In this document: positions 39,910 to 53,198 of the stretch, piece by piece
Layout: every line of letters begins with the position of its first letter
How positions within the stretch are numbered: the stretch's first letter is position 1
DNA from: Cacajao melanocephalus
Lineage: Eukaryota > Chordata > Mammalia > Primates > Pitheciidae
NCBI GenBank assembly: GCA_963573385.1
Contig: CAUYLG010052173.1
Span: forward strand, 23,838-87,837
DNA: 64,000 nucleotides
Reading direction: 5' to 3'
Position numbers and translations under genes: made by a program
The notes under the pieces: model-generated
Databases searched by the model: none
What the model was told of the DNA's origin: nothing
The model's input: the letters and a program-made list of their open reading frames with translations, nothing else

Positions 39910-40620
39910 CTCCAGGTGGGGGAAAGAACATGTTCCAGGTCGCTGAAGTAGAAATTAGCTTGGTGTGATTGGAAAAGAGAAAGAGAATCAGAAGCTGCAG
40001 TAGAAGTGACCTGAGTTGAAGTTAAAGGTGCGCAGAACTCAGAATGTGTGGGGTTTGTAGCCAAGTTTGAGTTTGAATCTACCTGTGATGGGAAGCCACT
40101 GGAAAGTTTTAAGCAAAGAGATTCGATGTGATTGATGTTTTGAAAAGATACTGTGGCTGCCCTTAAATATCAGAAGACAGCAGTATCATGGTCACAAAGC
40201 AACACAGCATTAAATGCCATAGAAATATCTGAATAAGAAGTAGTTTGTAATTAGAAGAGAAGCAGATCATTTGATGGGGCTGCAGTGAACTGGGAAGACT
40301 CAAAGCAGGGGCCAGAATGAAGGTGGGATTGCGAGGGGTTGTCCAGGGTGGATGCTGCCTGTGGAGAGGTCCTATCCAACAGGGCAGAGGCTGGGAGGAA
40401 GAGGGGGCAGGTGATGATGGCCCTGGGGAATTTGTCACTTCATTGTCCAGAGCCACAATTTCTGGCACTGTAAAATGGACCTATTGCACTGTGTCACGTG
40501 TCTGGTGGGACTGCCACAATAGAGTGTGTGGAACCCTGACACAGATAGTGAGTGCTTTCCTTATAGAAGTGGGGGATTCTGGGAGCTGAGGCTGAAGTCC
40601 AGGAGACAGCCACATGGGTG

Positions 40621-40720
40621 AGCTGCAGAATCTGGAGGTCTCCTGGTATTGACCCCGGCTGACTTCCCATGCCTGTGACAGATGTTGCAAGGTGGTCACG
40701 GCTCCTCTTCCCATTGAGCC
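40621..40720 (-). repeat. right arm of 100-base inverted repeat
   Basis: Reverse complement of 39810-39909 with ten mismatches, mostly transitions. The loop between the arms is 711 bases. Confidence 0.93.
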
Positions 40721-43700
40721 ACTTCTCAGTCTCAGCTCTGTCTCAGGCCCACTGCTAGTGGAAGCTGGCCAGTGGAATGGAACCCACTTGCCACCCTAGC
40801 AGGGCAGTGGCATCAAAGGCCTGGAGCCTGATAAAAGGATGAGGTAGACCTCCCTACCAGCGCATGGTAAATTTCCATCTTCAGGAGTCCTGCCACATCG
40901 ACTGGATCACTTTAGAAAGAAACAGTGATTCTCAATGAGTGGCAATGGCTGGCTTTTCTTTGTCTCCCCTCCCCTGATTCCTATTCCAGTCCCACTGTCC
41001 ACCTTGACCATGGGCCCTGCCAGAAGCTGGCCTGACAACACCATCCATATCATGGAGGGTATGAGGAGAGTGGTCAAGGGAGCCTCTCTTTCCTGCCTCT
41101 CCCACCTCCCACGGAGGCCACCCAGAGCGTTACGCTTGCGTTTCCTGAGGCATCCCTGTGTGTTCTCCACTATGCACTGCTGGGCTGAGTCAGTCTGTCT
41201 CAAGGCAGTGGAGCTTTGAGGACTTTGCAGGGACCACTCACATCTCTCCAGAGCAGGCTGAACTCTCGGGTGATGGACCCACAGCTGCAGTAGTGACTCT
41301 GAGTTTCCTTCTCCTGCCTTCTCCTGCAGTCTGTTCAAGCAGGATGAGCCCCCTCGCTCTGCCCTGGTCAGGCGAAGACAGCCTGAGAGCAGGAGAATGG
41401 GCGTCTCACCTCGGATAGGTGCAGGGAACGGCAACCTGGAGGTACCCTGGGGACAGGGAGATTGCTTTAAGAGCTATAGAAGTTTTTCATCCTGACCGTA
41501 GCCCCAAAGGATGGTTTACTCCACTCTATTTTAGTGAGAAACAAAAAGTAATTTTTAATCTTAATATACCTCATATTAAGTCAGTAGAACCTTCCGCAGA
41601 GTATTCCATTTACTCCTGACATGTGGGCCAGTGTGGAAGGACATCTGAAACTGGGCCCCTGTGTGTCAGCTCTCCTTGTTTGTCCACTCTCCCTCCCAGG
41701 GGAAAGTGATTGGCTTGGAGTCCAGTGGCCTCCTCTGTCCTGGGCTCCTAACCCCAGTCTGTGAGCAAGTTCACAGAGTCCAGGACCCCTCTGGGATTAT
41801 ACATACATGTGGAGTATATGCATCAGTGTGGGGAAGGGGAGGAGTGGCTTTTGTGACAGTCTCAAGAACGTCAGTGCCCGGGAGGCACAGACTCCTGCCT
41901 CAGCTCTCCCTGGTCCCTCTTGGAATTCCTTCTCTCACTGCTGAGGTGGGGGCTGCTGCCTAGAAGGAGGGGCCTCTCTGCTATTCCCCACTGGATCGCA
42001 GGCTGCACATGTCTCAATGGGAGCAGGCTCAGGGAAATACAAATAGCACTGCATGCTTTTATGTTTCAGGTGTATCCTATTAAATGGGCTTTTGTGGTTG
42101 CCCCTGGGAATCTGCGTGTAATTGGTGTGTAAAATTGTTTCTGTGGGAAAAACAAACAGCCAACTTAACCAAAATAGCCCTTTTGTAACTGGATTATTTA
42201 GGCGACACATGGCTTGTGATGATGCTAAATGTTCATTTCTGGAAAGTGATATTCTTGTAATTCAAAGTAGTGATGACCCTGGTACCTCTACAACTCATGA
42301 TGGAGGGATCCCAAGTGGGTTCTAGTTAGATTGTGAGCTCCCAACATTATCGTAACTGGATGCGTTTTTCTGGAAAAGCGTTTACTGCTTTGATCAAGAT
42401 CTCCACAATGTCTAACTGCAGGGGACATGAAGAGCATCTGCTGTGGAAAACCAGGCCAGGAACAGCCGGGCTGCCCTGCCCAGTCCAGCCCGGGGGCAGC
42501 CTCTGCAGGGCCAAGCTCAGCAGTCCCAGAGGAGCCCTGAGGAGCAGGGCAGTGTGTCTTTTGGGGCAGTGTGCCTTGCTCAGCCCTGGCAGTGGGATTC
42601 TACGCTGCTGAATTGAGCGTGGGGACATCCTCGTTTCTCTGAGGCTGCCCCTGCCCTCCTAACTGGGCCCTCTGTCCTCTGTCTCTAACTTGCCCCCATG
42701 TGTTCTCCAGGAGGTCTTCTCAAGCCCCTGGTCGCCCCAGGAATTGTCTACTCACTATTTAATTAGGTCTCTTCATTGCTGACCAGTAAATATTTATCGT
42801 GTATCAAATGGTGATCCTTTTGCTTCCTGGGGAGGTACAAGGTTAAAAAAACACTTCAGGTCCCACCTTTAGAGAGTCACTGTCTGGTACCTGGAGCCCA
42901 GCATGATGAGTGTGTAGTGTGGGTACAAGATGTAACAGGGCTACAAGCAGCTGCTGGCTCCCCCAAGGCCGCTGGGGCAGGTGAGGAGTGCTCTTTCTCT
43001 GGTTCATCCCTTGAAGGCATCGTGTGTGCCACTCTATTCCCCTCTGGACCAAAGACCATGGTCCTCTCTGTCATTACGCTGGAAGATTCTAAGGGCTGAT
43101 ACCTTTTCTACCCTCTCTTCTGCATCATAGCCCAACAGGAGTAGGAAGCTCCTTGTATAATGGCAGCAGGGGTGCCTGTATACCTCAGCAGTTCTTCCTC
43201 CTCCTATTGTGGATCCTGCAAGTTGAGGGTCAGCAGTGTCCCTCTTCCTTGGATCCACTTGGGAAGGACCGGCTTGTTGATGTGGCTGAGAATCGTAGCC
43301 ACTCCCTGGGCTGCATTCCATTAGGATCAGTGCCCTTGACCAAGTCATGTCCCCAGCGCTCTGTCCAGAGGAGGAGCTTGACAACACTGCCCAGGAGCTC
43401 AATGATCAATTTGGTTTTCTACCATCAGTTAAGTGGGGAGTAGCCCCTCCCGGGTCCCTTGTCCCCTGGGGGAACAGGGTGAGGATGAGCGGAGGAAGCC
43501 AGGTACAGGCAAGAGTGGGATGGAGAGATTAAGAATGAGACAGGTTCATGTCTCACCTGGAGCTGAGTTCTGCAGGAATGGCCCTGGAGGAGGAGACAGG
43601 AGCTTTCATCCTGGCTGGGTGCTCAGCTGGAGGCAGGAAAGCCGATTCTGTAGCTCAGTGGGAGGTCTCCTCTGATTATACTGTTTGACTTCCTGTCTTC

Positions 43701-44239
43701 CTTTCTTCTTGTCTTTCTTTTTCCTGACAATCAGTAGAATTACAGTGTTCTCAGCTCCCACACAGTAGCACACCCTGAGAAGGTTGAGTCACGACCTGTC
43801 ATCCACTGAGCCTGGTTAACACACAGCCAGGCTCACCTTCTGAGCAGCCTCCAGCCTGAGCCAGGCTGCAGACCCCTCAGCTCCCAGCCCCTCCAGCATC
43901 ACAGGCCAGAAAGTACTCTTTCTATTAAAATGAAAACAGTGTACAAATGTCGAGGTCTGTCATCTACACAAAGTGGTTATTTTCTTTTTAATGCATCAAA
44001 TCTTATTATTTGTGACATCTTTCTGTGTTCATGTGGCTGTAAGAAAAGGACAGAACAGTTTCTATCCCAAGAAAATCCCATCATGTCATATGGGGACAAT
44101 TGGAATGTAATTATGTCCCATCCTTTTGCTTCTGTGAATTTTTATTCCCAGCTCAAGGCCTCAGACTGCCTTCTATCCAGAGAGGATGATGATGGTGATT
44201 GCAGCATGGTGCCACACACTGCTTGCAGCTGGGGCCTCC

Positions 44240-44430
44240 CACAGATTGCTTGGGTTTTCAGCCCAGCTCTGTGACCCATGGCTGTGTATATAGCCTTGGG
44301 CAGTCACCTGCCCTCTTGCTGCCTCAATTGTCTAATCTGTAGAATGGAGATAATGTCAGTTCCTACTTTGTGGGGCTGTTATGACGCTGTAAAGCACTGG
44401 TCAGTCCCTGGCATACCAGGCCTACATACA
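44240..44430 (-). mobile_element. MIR (antisense)
   Basis: tagccttgggcagtcacctgcc...caattgtctaatctgtagaatggagataatg...gtaaagcactggtcagtccctggca matches the antisense MIR. Confidence 0.82.
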
Positions 44431-44675
44431 TGTTGCCCATATTGTTTATGCAGTTGTTTTATTATTGTGTCTGAGCTACCTTCACCCTACCCCGACCCAC
44501 TTTCAGGGGATTAAGCAAAAGGTTTCTTTTCTTTGAGCTGGTGCTGCTGCTGCTTTTCTCCCAGGTACCTCCAGTGTCTGGGAATGGAACTGAGCTGCCT
44601 TACAGAGGCGGTGCAGGGGAGCATCCCCAGGGCCTCTGTGCCATAAGAGTGGTTTCTCTTCATCTCTCCTGACAG

Positions 44676-44746
44676 GGTGTGGCCACTGTAAGAAAATGAA
44701 GCCGGAGTTTGAGAAGGCAGCAGAAGCCCTCCATGGAGAAGCAGAT
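44676..44746 (+). CDS. PDIA5: PDIA5 exon 12 (WCGHC active site 2, residues ~304-327)
   Basis: 71 bases after gacag and before gtaagc. GG completes Trp304, followed by CGHCKKMKPEFEKAAEALHG and EAD. CGHC at 305-308 is the canonical PDI active site, expected to be the most isomerase-like of the three. It follows the 14.3-kb intron 11, the longest in the window, and ends in phase 0. Confidence 0.97.
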
Positions 44747-45245
44747 GTAAGCTTCCTTTCTTTTCCCCTCACTGTTCTCTTTGAAAGAATCACTGACAGG
44801 TGGAATCATATGACTCTCCCTTGCAAGCCCTGCCGCAGATCCCTTGGTCCCTGGAGGCCAGCAGTACCTCTGTGTGCCCAAGTAGAACATCTTAGAAGAG
44901 ATCTTAGAGGGGGGCAGGGGGACTATTGAACCATGTTCCCATGCCCATCAGGTGACCTCTGCCTGCTCCCACTTTTCTCTGGGACCCTAATAGGAACAGG
45001 TGCCAATCTATTCAACGTGGCTGGTGGGGCAGATTCAAAAGCCTCATCTCAGCCCATAAATGATAAATGATGGCCATGCCAACATTCAGTTGTTCCCTGG
45101 GATATGGGAGCCCACCAGGCTAGCCACCCAGTTACATTCCAGCAGGTCCAGGATGGGTTTGGGGGGTGGCAGCGTCTGGGCTCCTGTGTTCCACCAGCAC
45201 CGCGTCTGAGGCTGTAATGCATGGTTGGCCTTTCCCCCATCCCAG
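44747..45245 (+). other. PDIA5: intron 12 of PDIA5
   Basis: 499 bases, phase 0, gtaagc donor and cccag acceptor. No recognisable repeat. Confidence 0.95.
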
Positions 45246-45406
45246 AGCTCTGGTGTCCTTGCAGCTGTCGATGCCACCGTCAACAAGGCCCTGGCAGAAA
45301 GATTCCACATCTCAGAGTTTCCTACATTGAAGTATTTTAAGAATGGAGAGAAACACGCAGTGCCAGCGCTCAGGACAAAGAAGAAGTTTCTTGAGTGGAT
45401 GCAAAA
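45246..45406 (+). CDS. PDIA5: PDIA5 exon 13 (residues ~328-380, rest of catalytic domain 2)
   Basis: 161 bases between cccag and gtaagt: 53 codons plus two bases of Asn381. It starts SSGVLAAVDATVNKALAERF, contains the cis-Pro element SEFPT, the strand LKYFKNGEK and the terminal helix KKKFLEWMQ. This single exon matches exons 9 and 10 of the first catalytic module combined. His in GEKHAV and Ala in PALRT differ from human as I remember it. Confidence 0.96.
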
Positions 45407-45829
45407 GTAAGTGTTGCAATCTCAATAGCACATTCTAATGCTAGCTGGTTGCCCCTGGAAACCATCTTGAGGAGGTGAAGTAGACTTTATGGTCCAGTGT
45501 CCTGGGCTCAGGCCCACAGGAGCCAAGGCGGATCTGACTTCTTCAACCCTAAAGCCACCCCTCATGTGCTGATCACATGTTCTGATCAGTAGGTCACTGG
45601 CAGTCCTGGACACCGCTTCATCGGCGCACTAAACTTTACTCTCAGTCTCCTTAGCCCCGGGTCTCATTGTTGGCATTTTATTCCATCCCCTTGGAACACA
45701 TGAAGGAGACACAGCTCTTCATAGCCAGAGCTGGACTCATTTCATTCGGGTTTGCTAGTGGTTGGCTGGGCCTCCGGTAGTTTGCAGCCAAGGATAAAGA
45801 TTTTGAAGAGCCCCCTCAGCCTGTGTGTT

Positions 45830-46510
<681 letters not shown>

Positions 46511-47129
46511 GTCTGAGTTACTTTGTTAGGACATTGGTCAGATTTGAGGTGCTTATTTAAAGCACACACTCTGAGTCTCTTTGATTCAGGAGGTGTGAAT
46601 GGGACCCTCAGCCATGGTGTTCTGAGAAACACCAGCTTATGGAATGGGAGCAAAGTTGCCACTAAGTTCAGGGGAGGCCTCTGGCAAGAGGTGAGTGGAC
46701 GGGTGAGATGCTGGCCTCAGTTTCTCCCACTTTATCCTGCTCGTCCACTGGGAGGATTTGGACAGTATCCAGGCATTTGTCTCAGGGACCAGAGGGGAAC
46801 GATGTTTTGCCTCTGAAAGGGACAAGGTGCTCATCCCTCAAGGCCTTCTGGCGTCTGAAGCGAGTGGCTTATTCACACCCACTTTTCCATCCTTGCTCTG
46901 GTGCCAGGGCTGGTTCACTGGAAGGGATGGGGCGGGGCAAGGAATCTGGCCAGGTCCCTGTGATGCTTGGACTTGCGGTTAGAAAGCCGAGGGAATCCAG
47001 AGTGTCAATCATTGCGAATCAGTGCTCCAGAGTCCTGGACACAAACAGCAAGCAAGAGGGGCCTCTGTCCTTTCTGTGTGCCAGCGCTGCCACTGAGAGC
47101 CTGAAAAGTACTCAGGCCAAGTGCTTTCA

Positions 47130-47670
<541 letters not shown>

Positions 47671-47749
47671 AGTTGAAGCTATTTTTATGACTGACTGTGG
47701 CCTTCTCGTAACTTACAGTATCAACGCATAAGTGACCACAGCAGCCAGC

Positions 47750-47890
47750 CTTTGCAGGATGCTGTCCTATCTCTTGCCCCATTTCATCCTCAAGTCCTAC
47801 TGAGGCTAGAGTTTTTATTCATATTTCACTGGTGAAGAAACAGGTTCAGAGAGGTTAAGGTCTCTGTCCAGGGACAAATAGCAGTTCTTC
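47750..47890 (+). mobile_element. MIR-like remnant (sense)
   Basis: ccatttcatcctcaagtcctac...ctggtgaagaaacaggttcagagaggttaag is MIR-like. Confidence 0.6.
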
Positions 47891-47959
47891 CAGGCACTTG
47901 GAGGAGATCCGTCAGATGGAGTGTGAACAGCAGATGGCTCTGGGATGCTGGGATGGAGA

Positions 47960-48205
47960 AGCAATAACATTTATCCAATGCCTGGCATTTACTAGAGCAT
48001 CTAGGCTATCAGTAAATACAGCTCCTTGACTGAGGAGATGCTTTACATACTTCTCTGCTCTTTGTAAAGATCCCATCGTCCTCATTTAACAGAAAAGAAA
48101 ATGGAGGCTCAGAGGGGTTTAGTAACTTACCTAAGGTTGCACAGCTGGTAAGTCACCTGGATTTGAACCCAGACCCGCCTCACTCCTTGGCGCATGCTTT
48201 CCACC
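47960..48205 (+). mobile_element. MIR (sense)
   Basis: aataacatttatccaatgcctggc...gtcctcatttaacagaaaag...ttacctaaggttgcacagctgg...gatttgaacccagacccgcc, close to full length. Confidence 0.85.
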
Positions 48206-48596
48206 AGAACAAAGACTGAGAAGCAGAAGATAATGAACGATCATGTAGGGGTCGTAGAGGGTGCAGGAAGGAGGGGCCTGGGAGCCCAAGCAGAGGTGGC
48301 TCTATGCCCTTGTCAAGGAGCGTGTGGCCCACAACTAGGGGGGCTGCCCTGCCCTAAAATGGGGTCAAGTCTTCCACATTTTACTAAATGGCTCCCTAAT
48401 GGGTTCCTCAGAGGGAATCAGGGAATGTCTTTGCTGGTGGTACAGATTTGTTTGTGATTAAACTGCAGTTTTAAAATGAAATTTTAGAAGGAATGTAGTA
48501 GTTTCTTCATGCATGTTCCCCTGAGTGGCTGGGTTTCCTTGCCCATCTAAAAATCTGTCCTCATGGCTGCTTCCCCTCTCTCCTGGGTTCTTGCAG

Positions 48597-48727
48597 CCCT
48601 GAGGCCCCCCCGCCCCCGGAGCCCACATGGGAAGAGCAGCAGACAAGTGTGTTGCACCTGCTAGGGGACAACTTCCGAGAGACCCTAAAGAAGAAGAAAC
48701 ACACCTTGGTCATGTTCTACGCCCCTT
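48597..48727 (+). CDS. PDIA5: PDIA5 exon 14 (linker and start of catalytic domain 3, residues ~381-424)
   Basis: 131 bases after ttgcag and before gtaagt. C completes Asn381, then come the proline-rich linker PEAPPPPEPTWEEQQ, strand and helix (SVLHLLGDNFRETLKKKKHT) and the central strand LVMFYAP, ending with the T of the next Trp codon. Same layout as exon 11. Confidence 0.96.
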
Positions 48728-50137
48728 GTAAGTAGCTCGGGTACTCATGGAGGGGCAAAGTAAGAGGGATTTGGCCCCACCAAACCAAGAAGACCCTCAC
48801 ACCCACCCCAGGGTCCAGGGCAGCCACTGATGGATCCTGGGGTCATCTCCACTATGAACCAGGCTCTCCAGTTTTATTCCAGGCTGAGGGGTCCTTCAAA
48901 TCCAGGGCCTTCTTTTGTCAGCCCTGTTGGGCTCTCCTTCCTTTGGGGCAGCCTTTCTTGTGTCTGTCCTAAAGCCCTCTGCCTCTGTGCTGGTGCCCTC
49001 TTGTCCCTGGGTTTCTCCACGCCCCTGTCCCCTACCTGCACACTTCCCACCCCTCAGCCGCCTCCCCCCATCTTCCTCCTCCAGAGACTGACTTATCTTC
49101 TTCGGTACCTTGGAACCCCCTCTCCCTGCCCTTCCAGATGGCTCTGGAGCTGTGGTATAGGCACAGCCACATTCTTTCCTGAGCTCCTGTGCGGTTCTCT
49201 TTTTAATCAGAGCTTAAGCTGAGGAAGTGACTAGTCTGCTGACATTGGCGTCTGTGACCTCGGGTTTCTGTGTATTCCCATTTTGAAGTTGTTAATTGAT
49301 ACTTACAATGAAAGGTTCTTAGAATTTCTCACTCTCTGCTGCCCTTCTCTTTCTCCCCCAGGTTACAGCTCAGCTTAATGGAGTGAGAATAATAAAAGCC
49401 GAGGTCTACAGGGAAGCCAGGCAGCTCCATCTAGCCATAAACCCACTCAGTTGTAGCCGGCCCTCCTGCTGGCTCCCCCTGCCCCCACCTTTCAAGTGTT
49501 CGTAATCTGTGTCTCTGCTTTCTTGGGGTCTGAAAGGGGCTGCCACAGCCTTAGCGCCCTCCCTGAGGTGGCCTCCCTGACCCTCTATTTCTGCCTTTCC
49601 TTCTCAGAGTGGGACTTGTCCTCTCCCGGTCCGTTAGAGAGCTTCCTGCTGTCCTCTTCTGTCTGTAGAGTGTGCCCAGAAACTTAAAGATTTTCGGGAG
49701 CTGAATTCTTCCTTCTGGCTTTGGTGGGTGGAAGACTGAGCCTTGCCCAAGGCCATGGGGCAAGTTGGTGGCAGGCCCCTCCCACAGCCTGGGTGGCTCT
49801 CTCTGTCTCAGGCACAGTCCAGTCCAGAGAGTAAGAGTTTTTTCAGCAGTGAATGAGAACTTGGCTGCAGAAGTGGGAGCCCTTGACCAGCCCTGGGGTG
49901 AACTTTACAAAGTCCAGACTAAATACCTTCCCCCAGAGATGCTGCTTTTCTCCCCCAGATCTCTAGACCAGAGCCACAGTGTTTCCCCTGCTTCTCTTTA
50001 GCTCCTTCCTGACTGAGGGGCCTTCATAGCAGACATAAGACCCCTGCCACCGCAACCGTGGCTGCAGACAGGTGCTTGAATCCCCAGGGAATCTGCGATA
50101 GACTCTTACCCTTTTGGGCTGCCAAAGATCTACAACT

Positions 50138-50289
50138 CCTTCCTTCCTTCCTTCCTTCCTTCCTTGCTGCCTTCCTTCCTGCCTTCCTTCCTGCCTTCCT
50201 GCCTTCCCGCCTTCCTGCCTTCCCGCCTTCCTTCCTGCCAGCCTGCCTGCCTTCCTGCCTTCCTGCCTTCCTTCCTTCCTTCCTGCCTT

Positions 50290-50321
<32 letters not shown>

Positions 50322-50380
50322 CCTTCCTGCGTTCCTTCCTGCCTGCCTTCCTCCCTTCCTGCCTTCCTGCCTGTCTTCCA
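50138..50380. repeat. (CCTT)n-derived polypyrimidine tract
   Basis: About 240 bases of ccttcctt interspersed with cctgccttc variants. All bases on the + strand are C or T except scattered G and one A. The long Leu-Pro-Ser and Lys-Glu-Gly-Arg ORFs on both strands come from this repeat and are not genes. Confidence 0.95.
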
Positions 50381-50659
50381 TCTATCCATCTGTTATCAGC
50401 TCAGTGCTGTGCAGTGCCCTGGACCCAGGGTACAAGGGAGGGAAACTTGTCCCTGCCAGGCCTTGAGGGGCTCACTGTCTACCCTGACAAAAGAAAAGTC
50501 TAAACACATTCCATCCAGGGCAGGGTCACTGAGTGACTCAACCTCTGGCAGAGGGCTTGGTCCTTAGAGTTTCTTCATCTCTCTTGCTGCGTTTTTCTGT
50601 CCCTAAATCTTGCCCCAGGGACATACATCTTCATTAGCGGGTTACAGGGGGAAGACTCT

Positions 50660-50830
50660 CCAAGGCCAAAAAATATATATCTTTTGACTTTTAAAATAAT
50701 TAAAATAATCATACTTATTTTTAATATATAAATACAGCATATACGATGTACTTTTTATATATGAAGGATCCAAACACTACAGAAATGTCAAATAGTAAAG
50801 TCAAATACCCGATAAAGGTCTAACATGAAA
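50660..50830. other. AT-rich stretch, probable old LINE sequence
   Basis: tttaaaataattaaaataatcatac...tttttatatatgaaggatcc. Low complexity makes the family unclear. Confidence 0.4.
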
Positions 50831-53127
50831 GCAGGCTGCCCACACATTCCTGCTCCCCTTATAGCTGCCTCACCCCAACACTTTACCTTCTCCCACCATG
50901 TCTGCCCCCACATCTGGTCTCCCCAGCTTCTGCACAGCTCTTCCTCCTGCTGTTTCATTGCTCCTTTTACGCTGAATGGTCTAGTCACGGTGACTGCCCT
51001 TCTCAGGCCAGCTTGGTGGAGTCTCTAGAGCCGCCATTGTCCAGCCCGTCCTCAGTCTTTGTTCCTCTTTCCCTGGGAGGCTTCTTTGGTTTTTCTGCTG
51101 CACAGAGGCAGTGCCTTTTTTTTTTTTTCTTTTTTTTAAAGCCCACATTTTAAAAAATCATGCACATCTGGCCCTCCTGACACCTCTTGGAAGCATCTTC
51201 ATGCGCTTTCTGAAACAGCCCTCCCCCTCATTATTCATTGGCCCTGCTCTTTCTTTTGGATAATGAGAAAATTAGATGCAACAGAACGCCATTGATCTGA
51301 AGCCTAGATATTTTAAATTGATGGTAACAGGAATTTACACTAGGCTGACAGTTACTTTTATACTTTCAATGAACAAAGAGGTTAAAAAGGAAAAATTAAT
51401 AGTGAAACCAGATTTTGAGGAAGGGGGTGGTTGTTTTCAGCCAGGCTAATGCTGTTACGGGCATATACCATACACAAGGGGCCTGCAGCTGCCTGCAGGA
51501 TCTGTCTGAGACATACCTTGTTAACCAGTAGATTGCGCACTTTAAGTGTTTTGAAAATTTTATAACAGCATCCCTTTATAGTGTGATACTTTCATGAATT
51601 TGAGCTATTTTTCTTTCTGTTATGTCAAATTAGAGAAGTGTTACTTGTAATTGCCATTTTAGGCTATTAAAAAATCATCCAGTCTCTGCCATGAGCTAGA
51701 CTGTGCTAGGCACATTGCTAAGCTGTGCTTGCCTCATTTCTGATGTAACCCATCACCGGCCCAGGTCTCTTCTGCTCCTTCTGCGTGAGATTTGGCAAAT
51801 CTCTCTACATCCCCATCCCCCATCACCCCCCACAATGCTCTGGGCCAGCTGGCCACTCTGCCGGCCGGGCCATGTGGGTGGTCCTGCCCATCTCAGGACT
51901 GGCTCAAAGACTAAATTCAGATTAAACTTGTAGCTTAGCCTTAATTTGATTTCACAAAACCCTTTGAAATGCCAGTCATTATTATCTTATTTTAAAAAGG
52001 AGAAAGTAGATGAGCAGAGTCGTTTCTATTCCCACCCTGGCATCTCGGCCTTCCTGAGGCTGAGGGAGGCTGCTGACACAGGAGGTGTGGGCTGGAGCCT
52101 CCCCATGCTCAGGGAAACCCTTCTCTCAGAGCCCATCTGCCCGCTAGGCAGTTCTGTTCACCAGTGACTGGGAAAGGGCTGAGAGAGGAGGGGGGTTTGG
52201 GTTCTGACCTGTTAGTGCTGAGGGAAGGGCTGGAGCAGCCTGCAGTTTCCTGGGATCACCAGGACAGGACGAGAAAGTGACCTCCACAGAGGTCCCAACC
52301 CTGCTTCTGAGACACTGAGGTCAGAGCTGGGGGCTCAAGGTGATGCCCAGAACAAGAGACAGATGGTGGAGATAGGGGCTCCAGTATAATTCAAAGGCCT
52401 TAGGCCACTCTGAGAAGCCTTCTCCCTGGGACAGAGATCGTCAGGGGACCCGAGGACTGTCTGGTGACTTCCTGTAGCTTCTCTCCCTCTTACCCTGACC
52501 GTGGCCGTCCTGTTCCTGGCTTCGAGGTTCTGGTTATTTTAGAGCAAACAGTAGATGGAGAGTTGGGGACCAGGGCCTGGTTTGGCTGCTCACAGTCTGG
52601 GCTGGGTGGGGGTTGCTAGGAACGTGGAAGTTAGCAGCAAAGTGTGAGCACTGGGTATAGAGTAGGTACCCCTAAATCCCCCCACCCTATGTTTCCCAAT
52701 GCCACTTCCTCTCAGTCAGGAAATGGAGAGATTTGCCATTGTCCCCAGAGCAAGAGAAGATTGTGGCAGGCTCTGAGAATCCCATGTCTTCCTCTTTAAG
52801 CCCAGAGCTCCCTCTGTACCCAAAATCAGGCTCTTCCTCATCCCCTATGGAAGGAGCAGGCTAGACTACAGTGACCATCACCCTCCAGCCTGGGCAGGAG
52901 CCTATGATGCTTGTGACAGGGACTCCTACCAATCCCCCCTACCAAGAGATCAGACATGGCTGGGAGCTGGTTAGAGTGGCAAGGCTGACAAAAGGACCCT
53001 AACAGTGTGGCTGGCTGGGGTGGGGCTCCCGGAGAGGCGTCTCTGGAGCTTTCGGGAAGGGCCCCTGGCCCTGCAGCCTCCCTGTACGTCGTCACTGTTC
53101 CATGCGCTCTCTTCCCCTCTCACACAG

Positions 53128-53198
53128 GGTGCCCACACTGTAAGAAAGTCATTCCGCACTTTACTGCTGCTGCTGATGTCTTCAAAGATGACCGAAAG
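53128..53198 (+). CDS. PDIA5: PDIA5 exon 15 (WCPHC active site 3, residues ~425-448)
   Basis: 71 bases between cacacag and gtaagg. GG completes Trp425; then CPHCKKVIPHFTAAADVFKD and DRK. CPHC at 426-429 is the redox pair of the third catalytic domain. The Pro between the cysteines is rarer in PDIs than Gly. Length and phase equal those of exon 12. FTAAADVF differs from human as I remember it at two positions. Confidence 0.96.

Larger units (their letters stand above)
48728..53127 (+). other. PDIA5: intron 14 of PDIA5
   Basis: 4.4 kb. It has the (CCTT)n-type low-complexity tract (50138-50380) and an AT-rich, probably LINE-derived stretch around 50660-50830. No Alu is seen. It splits the Trp425 codon. 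Confidence 0.9.

Noticed and set aside
50058..50567. Long Leu-Pro-Ser-Phe and Lys-Glu-Gly-Arg open frames on both strands
   Set aside because: They are translations of the CCTT repeat; a tetranucleotide repeat without stops is open in every frame.
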